Assembly (NCBI GenBank): GCA_019422105.1
Contig: JAHZDZ010000002.1
Coordinates: forward strand, 124,001 to 188,000
Source of the DNA: Bacillota bacterium
Lineage (GTDB): Bacteria > Bacillota > Clostridia > Lachnospirales > Anaerotignaceae
Reading direction: 5' to 3'
Length of the DNA: 64,000 nucleotides
The number at the start of each line of letters is the position of its first letter. The stretch's first letter is position 1. Below the pieces are notes generated by a model. That model saw only the letters and a program-made list of their open reading frames with translations, was not told the DNA's origin and made no database searches. The translations under genes and the position numbers were made by a program. This document shows positions 8,478 through 17,400 of the stretch, one piece after another.

Positions 8478-8506
8478 TTCATAATCGAATAAATTTATGT
8501 TATAAT
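8478..8506 (+). promoter_or_regulatory. Promoter of cdaA leader
   Basis: TATAAT at 8501-8506 with a weak -35 TTCATA (8478-8483) and a 17-base spacer. Transcription would begin near 8513, at the edge of the structured leader. Confidence 0.6.
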
Positions 8507-8518
8507 TTAAAAAGTAAT

Positions 8519-8650
8519 AAAATCGGATGGACAGTGTGAGGGGTTTCATTTTGTGCCATCATGCAGAGGGTTGAATTGATACAGCAATTTGTATGGAGAG
8601 GTATCGGTTTATGTCTTGCGCCCTCCGATTTTGATACATAACCGTTTTTG
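8519..8650 (+). promoter_or_regulatory. Structured cdaA leader with attenuator-like hairpin
   Basis: AAAATCGGA (8519-8527) is perfectly complementary to TCCGATTTT (8624-8632), closing a leader of about 114 bases that contains a small ATACA/TGTAT hairpin (8579-8594). An interleaved alternative pairs CGGTTTATGT (8605-8614) with ACATAACCG (8636-8644), followed at once by TTTTT (8645-8649), like an intrinsic terminator. The two helices cross, so they should exclude each other. It does not match the ydaO/c-di-AMP aptamer or any riboswitch I recognise. Confidence 0.55.
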
Positions 8651-8670
8651 AATTGATTGAGGTGAAATAC

Positions 8671-9531
8671 ATGGATTTGATACGTACATTTTTCGGCGAT
8701 ATCAATACCGGCAATATTTATTTTCCGGCAGTTGGAATTATAGATATTTTGGATATTCTTATTGTTGCTTATTTAATTTACAAAATCATATTTTGGATTA
8801 AGGAAACAAGGGCCTGGACGCTGTTTAAGGGGATTATCGTCATTTTTTTATTTACGGTGGTTGCCTTTGTACTGCATCTGAATACGATTTTATGGATATT
8901 GTCCAATACAATTTCTGTTGGAATAATTGCGGTTATCGTTGTGTTTCAGCCTGAGCTTAGAAAGGCGCTGGAACAAATAGGAAAGGGAACTGTTTTTACC
9001 TCCTTTATGAAATTCGACAATTCAGGGGATGAAGAAAAAGTCCAGGCAAAAATTGTGGATGAGATACTGAAAGCGGCTGACAAAATGTCGGCAGTCAAAA
9101 CGGGCGCATTGATACTCATAGAGCAGGAGGTGCCGTTGGGGGATCATGAGAGGACCGGAATTCCAATTGACGCGATTGTGACAAGCCAGCTTTTGATCAA
9201 TATATTTGAGAAGAATACACCGCTGCATGACGGGGCGGTTATTATAAGAAATAACCGTGTAGCCGCCGCCACCTGTTTTCTGCCTCTTACAGAGAGCAGG
9301 GATGTCAGCATGGATCTGGGCACAAGGCATAGGGCTGCCATAGGCGCCAGTGAGGTTTCAGATGCTTTTGTTATTGTTGTTTCGGAGGAAACAGGGGCTA
9401 TTTCTATGGCCAAGGGGGGAACGCTGTACAGAAATCTGAGTATTGAAACACTTCGCAGCATGCTCCTGCAAAAAAATTCTCAGCCCAAGAAAAAAATTTT
9501 AATATGGAAAGGAAGACAGCCCAATGAATAA
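8671..9531 (+). CDS. cdaA: Diadenylate cyclase CdaA
   Basis: A 286-residue membrane enzyme that makes cyclic di-AMP from two ATP. Three hydrophobic segments occupy about residues 23-42, 52-71 and 75-92. The DAC domain follows, with the catalytic DGA motif (LHDGAVII, 187-189) and the RHR motif (GTRHRAAIG, 219-221). The start at 8671 (MDLIRTFF) is chosen because GAGGTG lies 6 bases before it; the upstream TTG at 8653 has no RBS. The cdaR start overlaps the last codons, so translation is coupled. A structured leader with a possible terminator precedes it. c-di-AMP controls potassium, osmotic and cell-wall balance; CdaR modulates this cyclase. Confidence 0.97.
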   Translation: MDLIRTFFGDINTGNIYFPAVGIIDILDILIVAYLIYKIIFWIKETRAWTLFKGIIVIFLFTVVAFVLHLNTILWILSNTISVGIIAVIVVFQPELRKALEQIGKGTVFTSFMKFDNSGDEEKVQAKIVDEILKAADKMSAVKTGALILIEQEVPLGDHERTGIPIDAIVTSQLLINIFEKNTPLHDGAVIIRNNRVAAATCFLPLTESRDVSMDLGTRHRAAIGASEVSDAFVIVVSEETGAISMAKGGTLYRNLSIETLRSMLLQKNSQPKKKILIWKGRQPNE

Positions 9532-10846
9532 GTTGAAAGAATTTATTATGAAGGACATTGGTTGGAAAATCCTTTCCGTTGCGATTGCCGTATGCTTATG
9601 GTTTGTCGTAATCAATATAGAGAATCCGGTGGAAACCAGAAAATATACTGTTCCGGTAACGCTGTTAAACGAGGAGTTAATTGGACAGAATGATTTGATT
9701 ATATCGAATGCGGAGGAATTGGACGGCCTGAAGGTGAGCATTAATGTCAGAGGACACAGGATAGCCCTTGACAGACTTTCGCAGAATAAGAGCCATATCC
9801 TTGCAACAATTGATTTGGAGGATGCGGTGAACGGCCAGGATACGGGAAAGGGTGTTGCGGTATCTTTAAATGTAACCCTTCCAAACAGCAGCGGCGATAC
9901 CTATGAAATTATCGGCAGGGATCCCTTGTATGTCTATGTAAAACTGGATGGTATTGTCACAGTGACGAAGGATATACAGGTTGACGTCATTGGGCAGACA
10001 GGTGAGGGCTATGTTATGGCGAACCCGGATGTTACGCCGAAATCAGTAAAAATTACGGGGGCAAAGTCCCTGGTGGAGAAGGTGGAATCTGCAAAAGCGG
10101 CCGTCAGCGCAGATAATCTGGTGGAGGATATAACGGTGACGGCGCCTATATTGCTGTATGATGCGGAAAATACGGCTGTTACCGGATTAACGCTGAGTGA
10201 TACTCAGGCACAGGTAACCATAGCGGTGAATAAAAGCAAGTCAGTTCCGGTGAGAGTTGTTTCCCAGGGACAGCCTCAGGAGGGATATTTGATTGAGAGT
10301 GTAATTGCAAGTCCGGACAGCATAGAGGTAGTCGGCAGCGAGGATGTTCTTTCCCAATTTACAGAGCTGACGCTGCCGGGTATCTATGTGGAAGGAAAAA
10401 CGGAAACAATGGAAGCTTCCTATAATATAAAAGATCTGCTTCCGGTGGGATTAAATATCCGCAGCGGCTCACAGGAAAAGATTACAGTGAAGGCTGTTAT
10501 CGTTAAGGAAGCGGAAAAGGAAATCCATCTGCCGATGAGTCAGATTTCTGTTTCCGGCAATCTTGCAGAGGGACTGGAGATGGAATATGCACCGAGCTTT
10601 AAAGAGGCGGCATTTACCATAAGCGGACCGCCGGAGGAAATCAATAAAATTACGGAGAGCGCTTTAAAGGGACAGATTGACATCACCGGTCTTGGGGCAG
10701 GAGAGCATCAATTGGAGATTACGGTTACGCTGCCGGAGGATGTTTCTGTTTCATCGGAAAAGCCAATGGCGAGTATCATTCTTTCGGCTCCTTCGGAAAG
10801 CGGAGTCGGAGATGAATTGAAGCACACAGAGGAAAATCAGCCATAA
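9524..10846 (+). CDS. cdaR: CdaR, YbbR-repeat regulator of CdaA
   Basis: A 440-residue protein with one N-terminal membrane segment (about 14-29, KILSVAIAVCLWFVVINI) and an extracytoplasmic part built of repeated YbbR domains; repeats begin near residues 35, 130, 215 and 300 (for example PVTLLNEEL, VDVIGQTGEGYV, VRVVSQGQPQEGYL). CdaR binds and modulates CdaA in Firmicutes. The start overlaps cdaA by 8 bases. The common cdaA-cdaR-glmM order is broken here: a terminator and a repeat element follow, and glmM-glmS lie in opposite orientation. Confidence 0.95.
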   Translation: MNKLKEFIMKDIGWKILSVAIAVCLWFVVINIENPVETRKYTVPVTLLNEELIGQNDLIISNAEELDGLKVSINVRGHRIALDRLSQNKSHILATIDLEDAVNGQDTGKGVAVSLNVTLPNSSGDTYEIIGRDPLYVYVKLDGIVTVTKDIQVDVIGQTGEGYVMANPDVTPKSVKITGAKSLVEKVESAKAAVSADNLVEDITVTAPILLYDAENTAVTGLTLSDTQAQVTIAVNKSKSVPVRVVSQGQPQEGYLIESVIASPDSIEVVGSEDVLSQFTELTLPGIYVEGKTETMEASYNIKDLLPVGLNIRSGSQEKITVKAVIVKEAEKEIHLPMSQISVSGNLAEGLEMEYAPSFKEAAFTISGPPEEINKITESALKGQIDITGLGAGEHQLEITVTLPEDVSVSSEKPMASIILSAPSESGVGDELKHTEENQP

Positions 10847-10852
10847 AAAGCA

Positions 10853-10892
10853 ATCCCCTGTCATCTGTTTGAGGATGGCAGGGGATTTTTGT
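10853..10892 (+). terminator. Intrinsic terminator of cdaA-cdaR
   Basis: ATCCCCTGTCATC (10853-10865) pairs with GATGGCAGGGGAT (10874-10886), 13 pairs with one wobble, followed by TTTTTGT. Confidence 0.95.
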
Positions 10893-11036
10893 ATTCAGTT
10901 TATAATAAGATGTGAGGGGAAAGCCTATAATGATTTTAAACAGAGCTCTTTTGAAGGTTTTTATGCCGAAAGCAGCAGCAATTAATTGGGAATATAAAAC
11001 ATTGGCAGATAATTTATGATTAAATATTTAAAAAAC

Positions 11037-11656
11037 TATAGGATTTTAAATAAACTTAACTAAAAACTATATTAATGTTCTTTTCTTAAGAAGAAAAGAA
11101 CCAAAAGACCTGGGGGTTTCGATTCCCCCAGACCCCTAAAACGATTCAGGGGGAGATTCCCCCTGAAAACCCTCTCTTTCATGCCCTAAAGGGCAAAATA
11201 AAATCAGCACATTGGAAATAAAAGGGAAACCGAAATATCTGAAAAATCAGGCCGACTCACCGGGCTGCATTTTTCAGATAAGGTCCGGGGGGGATTTATC
11301 TTTGGCCCCGCCAGCGGTTAGTATAACCGCGAGAGGCCCGGGCGCATAGTCAGAACTTTTCCTTTCAGGAAAAGCGGTCTATGACCGTCCCGTCTATCTT
11401 CGGGATTCATGGTCAACATTTGCGCCTTCAGTCGCAAAGCTCGCTTCGCTCGGCGGAATGGTCAGAACTTTGCTAACGCAAAGCCGCCTACGGCGTTCGG
11501 CTCTTTTCTGCCGATTCATACTTTCCGCTGCCAGAGTCTGGGGACCTTGCGCCAGTCCCTAGTTTCTTTTGGTACTTTTCTTGAAAGAAAAGTACGTAGA
11601 AGAATTTTTTTGCTCTAAAAATAGATTTGGGAAAAATTATTATTTAAAATCCTATA
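11037..11656. repeat. MITE-like composite repeat, copy A
   Basis: A 620-base non-coding block bounded by perfect 17-bp inverted repeats: TATAGGATTTTAAATAA (11037-11053) and its complement (11640-11656). Inside lie two near-palindromes with 11-bp arms, GTTCTTTTCTT (11077-11101) and GTACTTTTCTT (11572-11595). Between them is a run of perfect hairpins: CTGGGGG/CCCCCAG, TTCAGGGGG/CCCCCTGAA, GCCC/GGGC, TATCTGAAAAAT/ATTTTTCAGATA and GCGGTTA/TAACCGC. Three hairpin modules are each introduced by an ATGGTCA-like linker (11346, 11409, 11458). The inner ends recur at 31347-31623 and modules recur near 23.2 and 63.6 kb. No clear target-site duplication and no transposase are seen. It fills most of the gap between cdaR and glmS. 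Confidence 0.85.
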
Positions 11657-11662
11657 CATTAT

Positions 11663-11703
11663 AAAAGGACGGCAGGCTTTCCGCCTTGCCATCCTTTTTT
11701 TAT
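11663..11703. terminator. Terminator of glmM-glmS
   Basis: AAAAGGACGGCAGGC (11663-11677) pairs with GCCTTGCCATCCTTTT (11683-11698), with one mismatch and one bulge, with T-rich sequence on both strands. It lies just after the glmS stop on the minus strand. Confidence 0.85.
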
Positions 11704-11705
11704 TT

Positions 11706-13541
11706 TTATTCTACGGTAACTGATTTTGCTAAATTTCTTGGTTTGTCAATATCTGTTCCAAGGCCCAGTGCCATGTAATAGGCAAATAACTGCGTTGGTA
11801 CATTGGCCAGAAGAGGTGCTGTAATCCAGCTTGTATTTGGAATATAGATAACGTCATCCGCAACGCTTTCCATTTTTTTATTGCCCTCCATTACAATTGC
11901 AAGAACCTTTGCGCCTCTTGCCTTGACCTCTTTTATGTTGCTCACTGTTTTTTCAAAAAGCTCTTCCTGTGTGGCAACTGCGATAACCAGAGTGCTGTCC
12001 TCTATCATGGCGATAGGACCGTGCTTTAATTCACCTGCCGCATAAGCCTCACTGTGGAGATAGGCGATCTCCTTCAGCTTCAGAGAGCCCTCCATGGAAA
12101 TCAGGTAATCCATTCCTCTGCCAATGAAAAATACATTTTTGGAGTGGATATATTTTTCCGCCAGCTCTTTTTCCCTTGCACTTTTTTTCAATATTCCATC
12201 AATTTTAGAGGGAAGAAGATAGAACTCCTTTTTAACGGCGTTAAATTCGTCCTGACTCATACGGCCCGTTACCATTGCGATATGGCAGGTAATCAGGTAC
12301 ATGCTGGTAACCTGTGCCGTAAAGGATTTGGTAGCGGCAACAGCGATTTCTGGCCCTGCCAGTATGTAAAATACATCATCCGCCTCTCTGGCAATAGAGC
12401 TTCCGACAGCGTTTACGACAGCCAATACTCTCGCTCCGGCACGCTTTGAAATTCTAAGTGCTTCTAGGGTGTCGGCTGTTTCGCCTGACTGGGAAACAAC
12501 AATCACCAATGTCCTGTTATCAAGAATGGGGTCTTTATATCGGAATTCGCTGGCAACATCAGCGACAACCGGAATGCGGGCAATCCTCTCTAAAAGATAT
12601 TTTCCAATCAATCCGGCGTGGTAGGCTGTGCCGCAGGCGACAATATAGATACGGTCAATATTATCCAGTTCCTCACGGCTCAGCTTGATGTCCTCGCACA
12701 GCACGCCGTCTGCTTCCTCCGGCACCCTCTGTGATATAATGTCCTTGACGATTTTAGGCTGCTCATTGATTTCCTTAATCATAAAATGATCATAGCCGTC
12801 TTTTTCCGCCGCTGAAATATCCCATGTTACATGGAACACATCCTTATGGACTTCTATTTTATCTTTTCCGAATATCTTTACGGAATCATCTTTCAGTACG
12901 GCAATCTCATTTTCCTCAAGGAAATAGATTTGACGGGTATGGTGGAGAATAGCAGGTATATCGGAGGCGATGAAGTTTTCTCCCTCTCCCAGTCCAATAA
13001 TAAGGGGGGCGCCCTTTCTGACGGCGATCATGGTATCAGGGTAATCTCTGCATAAAATACCTAAGGCGTAAGCACCCTCTATTTTATCTACCACGGTAAA
13101 GACCGCGTCAAAAAAGTCCATTCCTTTTTTGTAGTAATACTCAATATAGTTTGCTACCGTTTCCGTATCTGTCTCTGATAAAAAGCGGTACCCTTCAGCG
13201 GCCAGCTTTTCCTTGATGTCCATATAGTTTTCGATAATGCCGTTATGGACAACGGCGATAAGGCTGTCGTTGCTCAAGTGAGGATGACTGTTGACATCGG
13301 ATGGCGCGCCGTGCGTTGCCCATCTGGTATGACCGATGCCAAGGGTGCCTGTTAAAGGGTGTTCTTCAAGAATAGTTTCCAGATTTTTTAATTTTCCTTT
13401 TGCCTTTAGAAAGTTGATTTTGTCACCGTCATATACGGCAACGCCTGCGGAGTCATACCCCCTGTATTCCAAATGTTTTAAACCGTCCATAAGAATTGAC
13501 GGAGCCTGCTTGCTGCCGACATAACCTACGATTCCACACAT
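11706..13541 (-). CDS. glmS: Glutamine-fructose-6-phosphate aminotransferase
   Basis: A 611-residue enzyme making glucosamine-6-phosphate from fructose-6-phosphate and glutamine, the entry step to peptidoglycan amino sugars. The N-terminal glutaminase domain starts MCGIVGYVG with the catalytic Cys2; HTRWATHG and HNGIIENY follow. Two SIS isomerase domains occupy about 285-425 and 455-600 (VACGTAYHAG, VSQSGETADT, LKHGPIAMIED); the tail ends PRNLAKSVTVE as usual. GGGAGG precedes the ATG. It lies 58 bases downstream of glmM in the same direction. The gap is too short for a glmS ribozyme and shows no ribozyme core, so regulation differs from Bacillus. Confidence 0.97.
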   Translation of the reverse strand: MCGIVGYVGSKQAPSILMDGLKHLEYRGYDSAGVAVYDGDKINFLKAKGKLKNLETILEEHPLTGTLGIGHTRWATHGAPSDVNSHPHLSNDSLIAVVHNGIIENYMDIKEKLAAEGYRFLSETDTETVANYIEYYYKKGMDFFDAVFTVVDKIEGAYALGILCRDYPDTMIAVRKGAPLIIGLGEGENFIASDIPAILHHTRQIYFLEENEIAVLKDDSVKIFGKDKIEVHKDVFHVTWDISAAEKDGYDHFMIKEINEQPKIVKDIISQRVPEEADGVLCEDIKLSREELDNIDRIYIVACGTAYHAGLIGKYLLERIARIPVVADVASEFRYKDPILDNRTLVIVVSQSGETADTLEALRISKRAGARVLAVVNAVGSSIAREADDVFYILAGPEIAVAATKSFTAQVTSMYLITCHIAMVTGRMSQDEFNAVKKEFYLLPSKIDGILKKSAREKELAEKYIHSKNVFFIGRGMDYLISMEGSLKLKEIAYLHSEAYAAGELKHGPIAMIEDSTLVIAVATQEELFEKTVSNIKEVKARGAKVLAIVMEGNKKMESVADDVIYIPNTSWITAPLLANVPTQLFAYYMALGLGTDIDKPRNLAKSVTVE

Positions 13542-13573
13542 ATTCTAACCTCCCGCTTGCTTAAAATTTGAAA

Positions 13574-13590
13574 GGGCGCTGTATGCGCCC
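13574..13590 (-). terminator. Short hairpin between glmM and glmS
   Basis: GGGCGC (13574-13579) pairs with GCGCCC (13585-13590). On the minus strand it is followed by TTTCAAATTTT, so it could partly terminate or protect the glmM mRNA before glmS. Confidence 0.5.
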
Positions 13591-13599
13591 CATATTGAG

Positions 13600-14949
13600 C
13601 TACTGTAATTTTTCTTCAATGAGCGCCGCCAGTTTCTGCGCTTCCTTTTCCATAATATCCAGGTTTTTGCCCTCAATCATAACGCGGACAAGGGGTTCAG
13701 TCCCTGAGGTTCGGATTAATACTCGTCCTTCTCCGGCAAATTTATCTGTGACAGTCTGAATTTCTCTTCTGATTTCTTCTACCTGCATATATTCATTTTT
13801 GCGGCTGTTATTCACTTTAGCGTTTACCAATACCTGGGGAAGTGTTTCCATGACGCCGGCAAGCTCGCTTGCACGTTTGTCGCTTTCCTTTAACACGGAC
13901 AGCAGCTTAATGCCGGTTAAAATACCGTCCCCTGTGGTATTGTGATCTAAAAATATGATATGGCCGGACTGCTCGCCGCCCAAATTATAGTCTTTTTCCA
14001 TCATACGCTCTAAAACATACCTGTCGCCTACATTAGCCTGTTCGATTTGGATGCCGTGCTTTTGACCCATAAGACTAAAGCCCAGGTTTGACATGACAGT
14101 GCCGACAATGGCATTATTTTTAAGTACACCTTTCTTTTTCATATCAAGGCCGCAGATAGCAAGAATTTTGTCTCCGTCTATAAGTACGCCGTTTTCATCA
14201 ACTGCCAGACAGCGGTCAGCGTCGCCGTCAAAGGCAAGGCCGATATCAGCATTGTTCTCCTTGACAAAATTCATGAGATCTCCCATATGGGTAGAACCGC
14301 AATTTTTGTTGATGTTTGTGCCGTCAGGCTCATTATGGATGATGCAGACGCTGGCACCCAAATTTAACAGGGCAATGGGCGCGGCCTTGTAGGAGGCACC
14401 GTTGGCGCAGTCAATGGCTACCTTAATGCCGTTTAATTTCGTTGAGGTGGAATGGGTCAGGAAATCAATATAGTCATCCAAAGCCTCCTCAGAGATTGAC
14501 TTTGTACCGATTTCTGCACCGATAGGCCTTGGCAGTTTGTCGAGGCCGTTGGCAAGGATAGCCTCAATCTCGTTTTCCAGCTCATCTCTCAGCTTATAGC
14601 CGGAGGAATTAAAAAACTTAATTCCGTTATACTCAACGGGATTATGGGACGCGGAGATAACAACGCCGGCATCCAGATTATATTTTCTTACAAGGTAAGC
14701 AACGGCAGGAGTGGGTACAATGCCCGCCAGATAAGCGTGGGCGCCGACGGAGCAGATGCCTGCTACAAGGGCGGATTCCAGCATGTCTCCCGACATGCGG
14801 GTGTCCATGCCTACTAATATTTTTGGCGCGTGCTTTTTTTCTTTCGTCAAAACATAAGCACCGGCTCTGCCCAGGTTATACGCCAAATCACCGGTTAATT
14901 CTGTATTGGCAATCCCCCTGACGCCGTCTGTACCGAATAAATTTCCCAT
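13600..14949 (-). CDS. glmM: Phosphoglucosamine mutase
   Basis: A 449-residue mutase that converts glucosamine-6-phosphate to glucosamine-1-phosphate for UDP-GlcNAc synthesis. The N-terminus GTDGVRGIAN is typical. The phosphoserine loop is ISASHNP with Ser101; the metal-binding loop is AFDGDADRC; the sugar-binding loop is GGEQSGHI; the C-terminal phosphate loop is IRTSGTEPLVRVM. AGGAGG precedes the start. It is the first gene of a glmM-glmS operon. In many Firmicutes GlmM interacts with CdaA and restrains c-di-AMP synthesis; here the cdaA-cdaR pair is nearby but convergent. Confidence 0.97.
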   Translation of the reverse strand: MGNLFGTDGVRGIANTELTGDLAYNLGRAGAYVLTKEKKHAPKILVGMDTRMSGDMLESALVAGICSVGAHAYLAGIVPTPAVAYLVRKYNLDAGVVISASHNPVEYNGIKFFNSSGYKLRDELENEIEAILANGLDKLPRPIGAEIGTKSISEEALDDYIDFLTHSTSTKLNGIKVAIDCANGASYKAAPIALLNLGASVCIIHNEPDGTNINKNCGSTHMGDLMNFVKENNADIGLAFDGDADRCLAVDENGVLIDGDKILAICGLDMKKKGVLKNNAIVGTVMSNLGFSLMGQKHGIQIEQANVGDRYVLERMMEKDYNLGGEQSGHIIFLDHNTTGDGILTGIKLLSVLKESDKRASELAGVMETLPQVLVNAKVNNSRKNEYMQVEEIRREIQTVTDKFAGEGRVLIRTSGTEPLVRVMIEGKNLDIMEKEAQKLAALIEEKLQ

Positions 14950-15030
14950 CAGAAAAAATCCTCCTAAGGTTAAAGATTTATAATATGCAAAAAATGATTC
15001 TATTCCATTTATAGAATGACTTAATTACAT

Positions 15031-15059
15031 ATTATAACATTTCACTGTGCACGAAACAA
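15031..15059 (-). promoter_or_regulatory. Promoter of glmM-glmS
   Basis: On the minus strand TTGTTT (15054-15059), 17-base spacer, TATAAT (15031-15036). An ATTCTAT/ATAGAAT inverted repeat lies downstream, about 14998-15016. In the rest of the divergent gap 14950-15404 I see a TTTGCC/GGCAAA hairpin near 15072 and the promoter of the plus-strand flavoprotein gene. Confidence 0.75.
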
Positions 15060-15331
15060 CTTTTTTTTACATTTTGCCTTTTCCGGCAAAGGTACAAAAA
15101 ATCAGCGTTTTCCCCGTTTTTTCTCTTATTTCCATAATATGCAAAAACAGTTCATCCCACAACAAAAATAATTTTCGTTTCTGTGTGGTTTTCGGGATAC
15201 CTCTGTTTTATATAACGGTTTTTTTATATGAAAGTTCCCGTGCTTGGATTTATGAAATATAGAAGGCTTTTTTACAATTTAAAAAAAGAATGGGATGCTG
15301 CTGCGGGTTTTTATGAAATCTACCGCACATA

Positions 15332-15361
15332 TTGACAAAAAACTAACAATTATTGTATACT
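15332..15361 (+). promoter_or_regulatory. Promoter of secreted flavoprotein gene
   Basis: TTGACA (15332-15337), 18-base spacer, TATACT (15356-15361), 44 bases before the ATG. Confidence 0.85.
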
Positions 15362-15404
15362 ACTGGTGTACACTATAATGAATTATCTGAGAGGAGTGTG
15401 ACAC

Positions 15405-17237
15405 ATGAAAAAACTACTATCATTGTTACTGGCTGCAACATTAGTCACAGGAGCTCTGGCAGGCTGTGCCAAAAAAGAGGAGCCTTCACCGGAGAAACCG
15501 CCGGAAGCCGGACAGGAATTTGACAAACAGCTGGATACAGATGTAGCGGTTGTGGGCGGCGGCGGCGCTGGTATTTCAGCGGCTATTGCGGCGGCGCAGG
15601 AAGGAAAAAATGTAATATTGATTGAAAAGGTAGGTTATCTTGGCGGTGCAACTATGATGAGCGGCGGCCTGATACCTGCTGTTGGTACAAAACAGCAGAT
15701 TGAGGCGGGTATTGACGACAGCGTCGAATGGTTTGTACGTGATATTATGCGTCCATCCAATTACAGCGTGAGAAAAGACCTTGTTTATACAGTAGCGCAG
15801 CAGGCGAAGCCCACCATTGAGTGGATGGAGGATCTGGGCGTTAAATTCAGTATTGTGACGTCATCCCTTTATTATGGGCAGTCCAATTACCGTATGCACC
15901 TTGCAGAGGGCAAGGGAAAGGGAATGACAGAGGCCATGGTGTCCGCTTTGGAGAGTATGGACAACATTACAGTTTTGCTGAACACGCCGGGTACTGGTCT
16001 TGCTACCAATGACGCGGGCGAGGTGACTGGCGTTTACGCAGAAAACAGTGAGGACGGCAGACTCTTTATAGCGGCGGAGAATACTATTCTTGCCACAAGT
16101 GGATTTGGCGCAAATAAAGAAATGGTTGAAAAGTACATGCCGGAGGTAAAGGATGCATTTCCAATGGTAGCGCCGGGCGCAACAGGAGATGGCATTCTTT
16201 GGGGACAGGCTCTTGGTGCGGATATTGCCAAAATGGGTGCATATCAGGGCCACGCATTTTACAGTGAGGCATTTGGAGGAAGCATTGACCAGTCTATTAT
16301 GACCCGCGGCGGTATATATGTGAACGCTGACGGTGTGCGCTTCACCAATGAATACGGTGGATATTCCGAGCTTTCTCCTCATGTACTGGCACAGCCGGGA
16401 CACTATGCCTACATTATATTGAACGAGGAGAATGCGGCAAATACAGCAAATTTTGAGGCTTATAAAGAAAAGGGCATTGTTTTTTCTGCCGAAACGCCTG
16501 AGGCTCTTGCTGAGCTTATCGGTGTGGATAAGGATGCTTTAGCAAAGACAATTGCGGATTACAAGACATCTATCGCCAAGGGTGAGGACGAATTTAACCG
16601 TACCAAGCTTCCTCAGAATTTTGAAGGCCCTTATCATGCCATAAAGGTAACGGCTGATTTAAGGCATACACAGGGCGGGCTTGTAACGGATATTGCCGGA
16701 CATGTCCTTACTGCGGACAAAGATATTATTAAGGGCCTCTATGCCGCCGGAGGCGTGACAGAAGGCTTCTCCAGTGCGGGAGGCGCGGCTTATATGTCAG
16801 GAAACGGCTTGCTTCAGGCAATTATTTTTGGAAGGATTGCCGGTCAGAATGCGGCGAAGGAAACCCGTGCGGATGCGGCGGCAGTGATATGGAGCGATCC
16901 GGATGAGGGTCAGACGGAAGAACCGTCAGAAAAGAAAGAGACTTCAGCTGATGAGACGCCTGCTGCAGCTTATAAAGACGGAGAATATGAGGGCGAGGGC
17001 AAAGGCAATAACGGCCCAATTGCAGTTAAGGTAACAGTAGCCGATGGAAAAATCAGCGCTGTTGAGGTGACGGAGCATGCAGAGACAGAGAATATTTATG
17101 AGAGTGCGGAGGGCACTGTTATTGACAGCATTGTTGCCAATAATGGCACTGCGGGAGTTGACGCCGTGACAGGCGCTACAAATTCCAGCAGGGGTATTAT
17201 GGAAGCAGTGGATAACGCATTGGCGGATGCGAAATAA
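15405..17237 (+). CDS. Secreted FAD-dependent reductase with FMN-binding domain
   Basis: A 610-residue lipoprotein. The signal peptide ends at a lipobox (ALAGC, Cys21). The FAD-binding fumarate-reductase domain spans about 45-495, with the dinucleotide motif VAVVGGGGAGISAA, GGLIPA, the substrate-region TADLRHTQGGL and GLYAAGGVTEG. After a charged linker, a C-terminal FMN_bind domain (about 525-610) carries TGATNSS, where Thr592 is the likely covalent FMN site added by an ApbE-type transferase. Relatives act outside the cell as terminal reductases of fumarate, urocanate, acrylate or similar acceptors. The acceptor here is not predictable. GAGAGGAG precedes the start and the gene is monocistronic. 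No apbE is in the window. Confidence 0.93.
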   Translation: MKKLLSLLLAATLVTGALAGCAKKEEPSPEKPPEAGQEFDKQLDTDVAVVGGGGAGISAAIAAAQEGKNVILIEKVGYLGGATMMSGGLIPAVGTKQQIEAGIDDSVEWFVRDIMRPSNYSVRKDLVYTVAQQAKPTIEWMEDLGVKFSIVTSSLYYGQSNYRMHLAEGKGKGMTEAMVSALESMDNITVLLNTPGTGLATNDAGEVTGVYAENSEDGRLFIAAENTILATSGFGANKEMVEKYMPEVKDAFPMVAPGATGDGILWGQALGADIAKMGAYQGHAFYSEAFGGSIDQSIMTRGGIYVNADGVRFTNEYGGYSELSPHVLAQPGHYAYIILNEENAANTANFEAYKEKGIVFSAETPEALAELIGVDKDALAKTIADYKTSIAKGEDEFNRTKLPQNFEGPYHAIKVTADLRHTQGGLVTDIAGHVLTADKDIIKGLYAAGGVTEGFSSAGGAAYMSGNGLLQAIIFGRIAGQNAAKETRADAAAVIWSDPDEGQTEEPSEKKETSADETPAAAYKDGEYEGEGKGNNGPIAVKVTVADGKISAVEVTEHAETENIYESAEGTVIDSIVANNGTAGVDAVTGATNSSRGIMEAVDNALADAK

Positions 17238-17400
17238 GAAATAGCCGCATGGCATCTGTTTTATTGATGGGACGTTTTTTAAATAACCACCTCAAAAGCT
17301 TGGTATTTATCTGGCAATAGAAATGGGAGCAAAGAGGCTGTTTTATTGATGAACCATTGCCAGGCTGACTTGTTGATTTATTTTGTTGTATGTATGAAAA

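Noticed and set aside
8519..8632. ydaO-type c-di-AMP riboswitch before cdaA
   Set aside because: Length and helices are riboswitch-like, but the conserved ydaO sequence blocks are not found; kept only as an unclassified structured leader.
11409..11618. 69-codon ORF inside repeat copy A
   Set aside because: It runs through several perfect hairpins and the right palindrome, and has no ribosome site; composition is dictated by the repeat.
13542..13599. glmS ribozyme in the leader of glmS
   Set aside because: The glmM-glmS gap is only 58 bases and lacks the conserved ribozyme core; just a GGGCGC hairpin is present.
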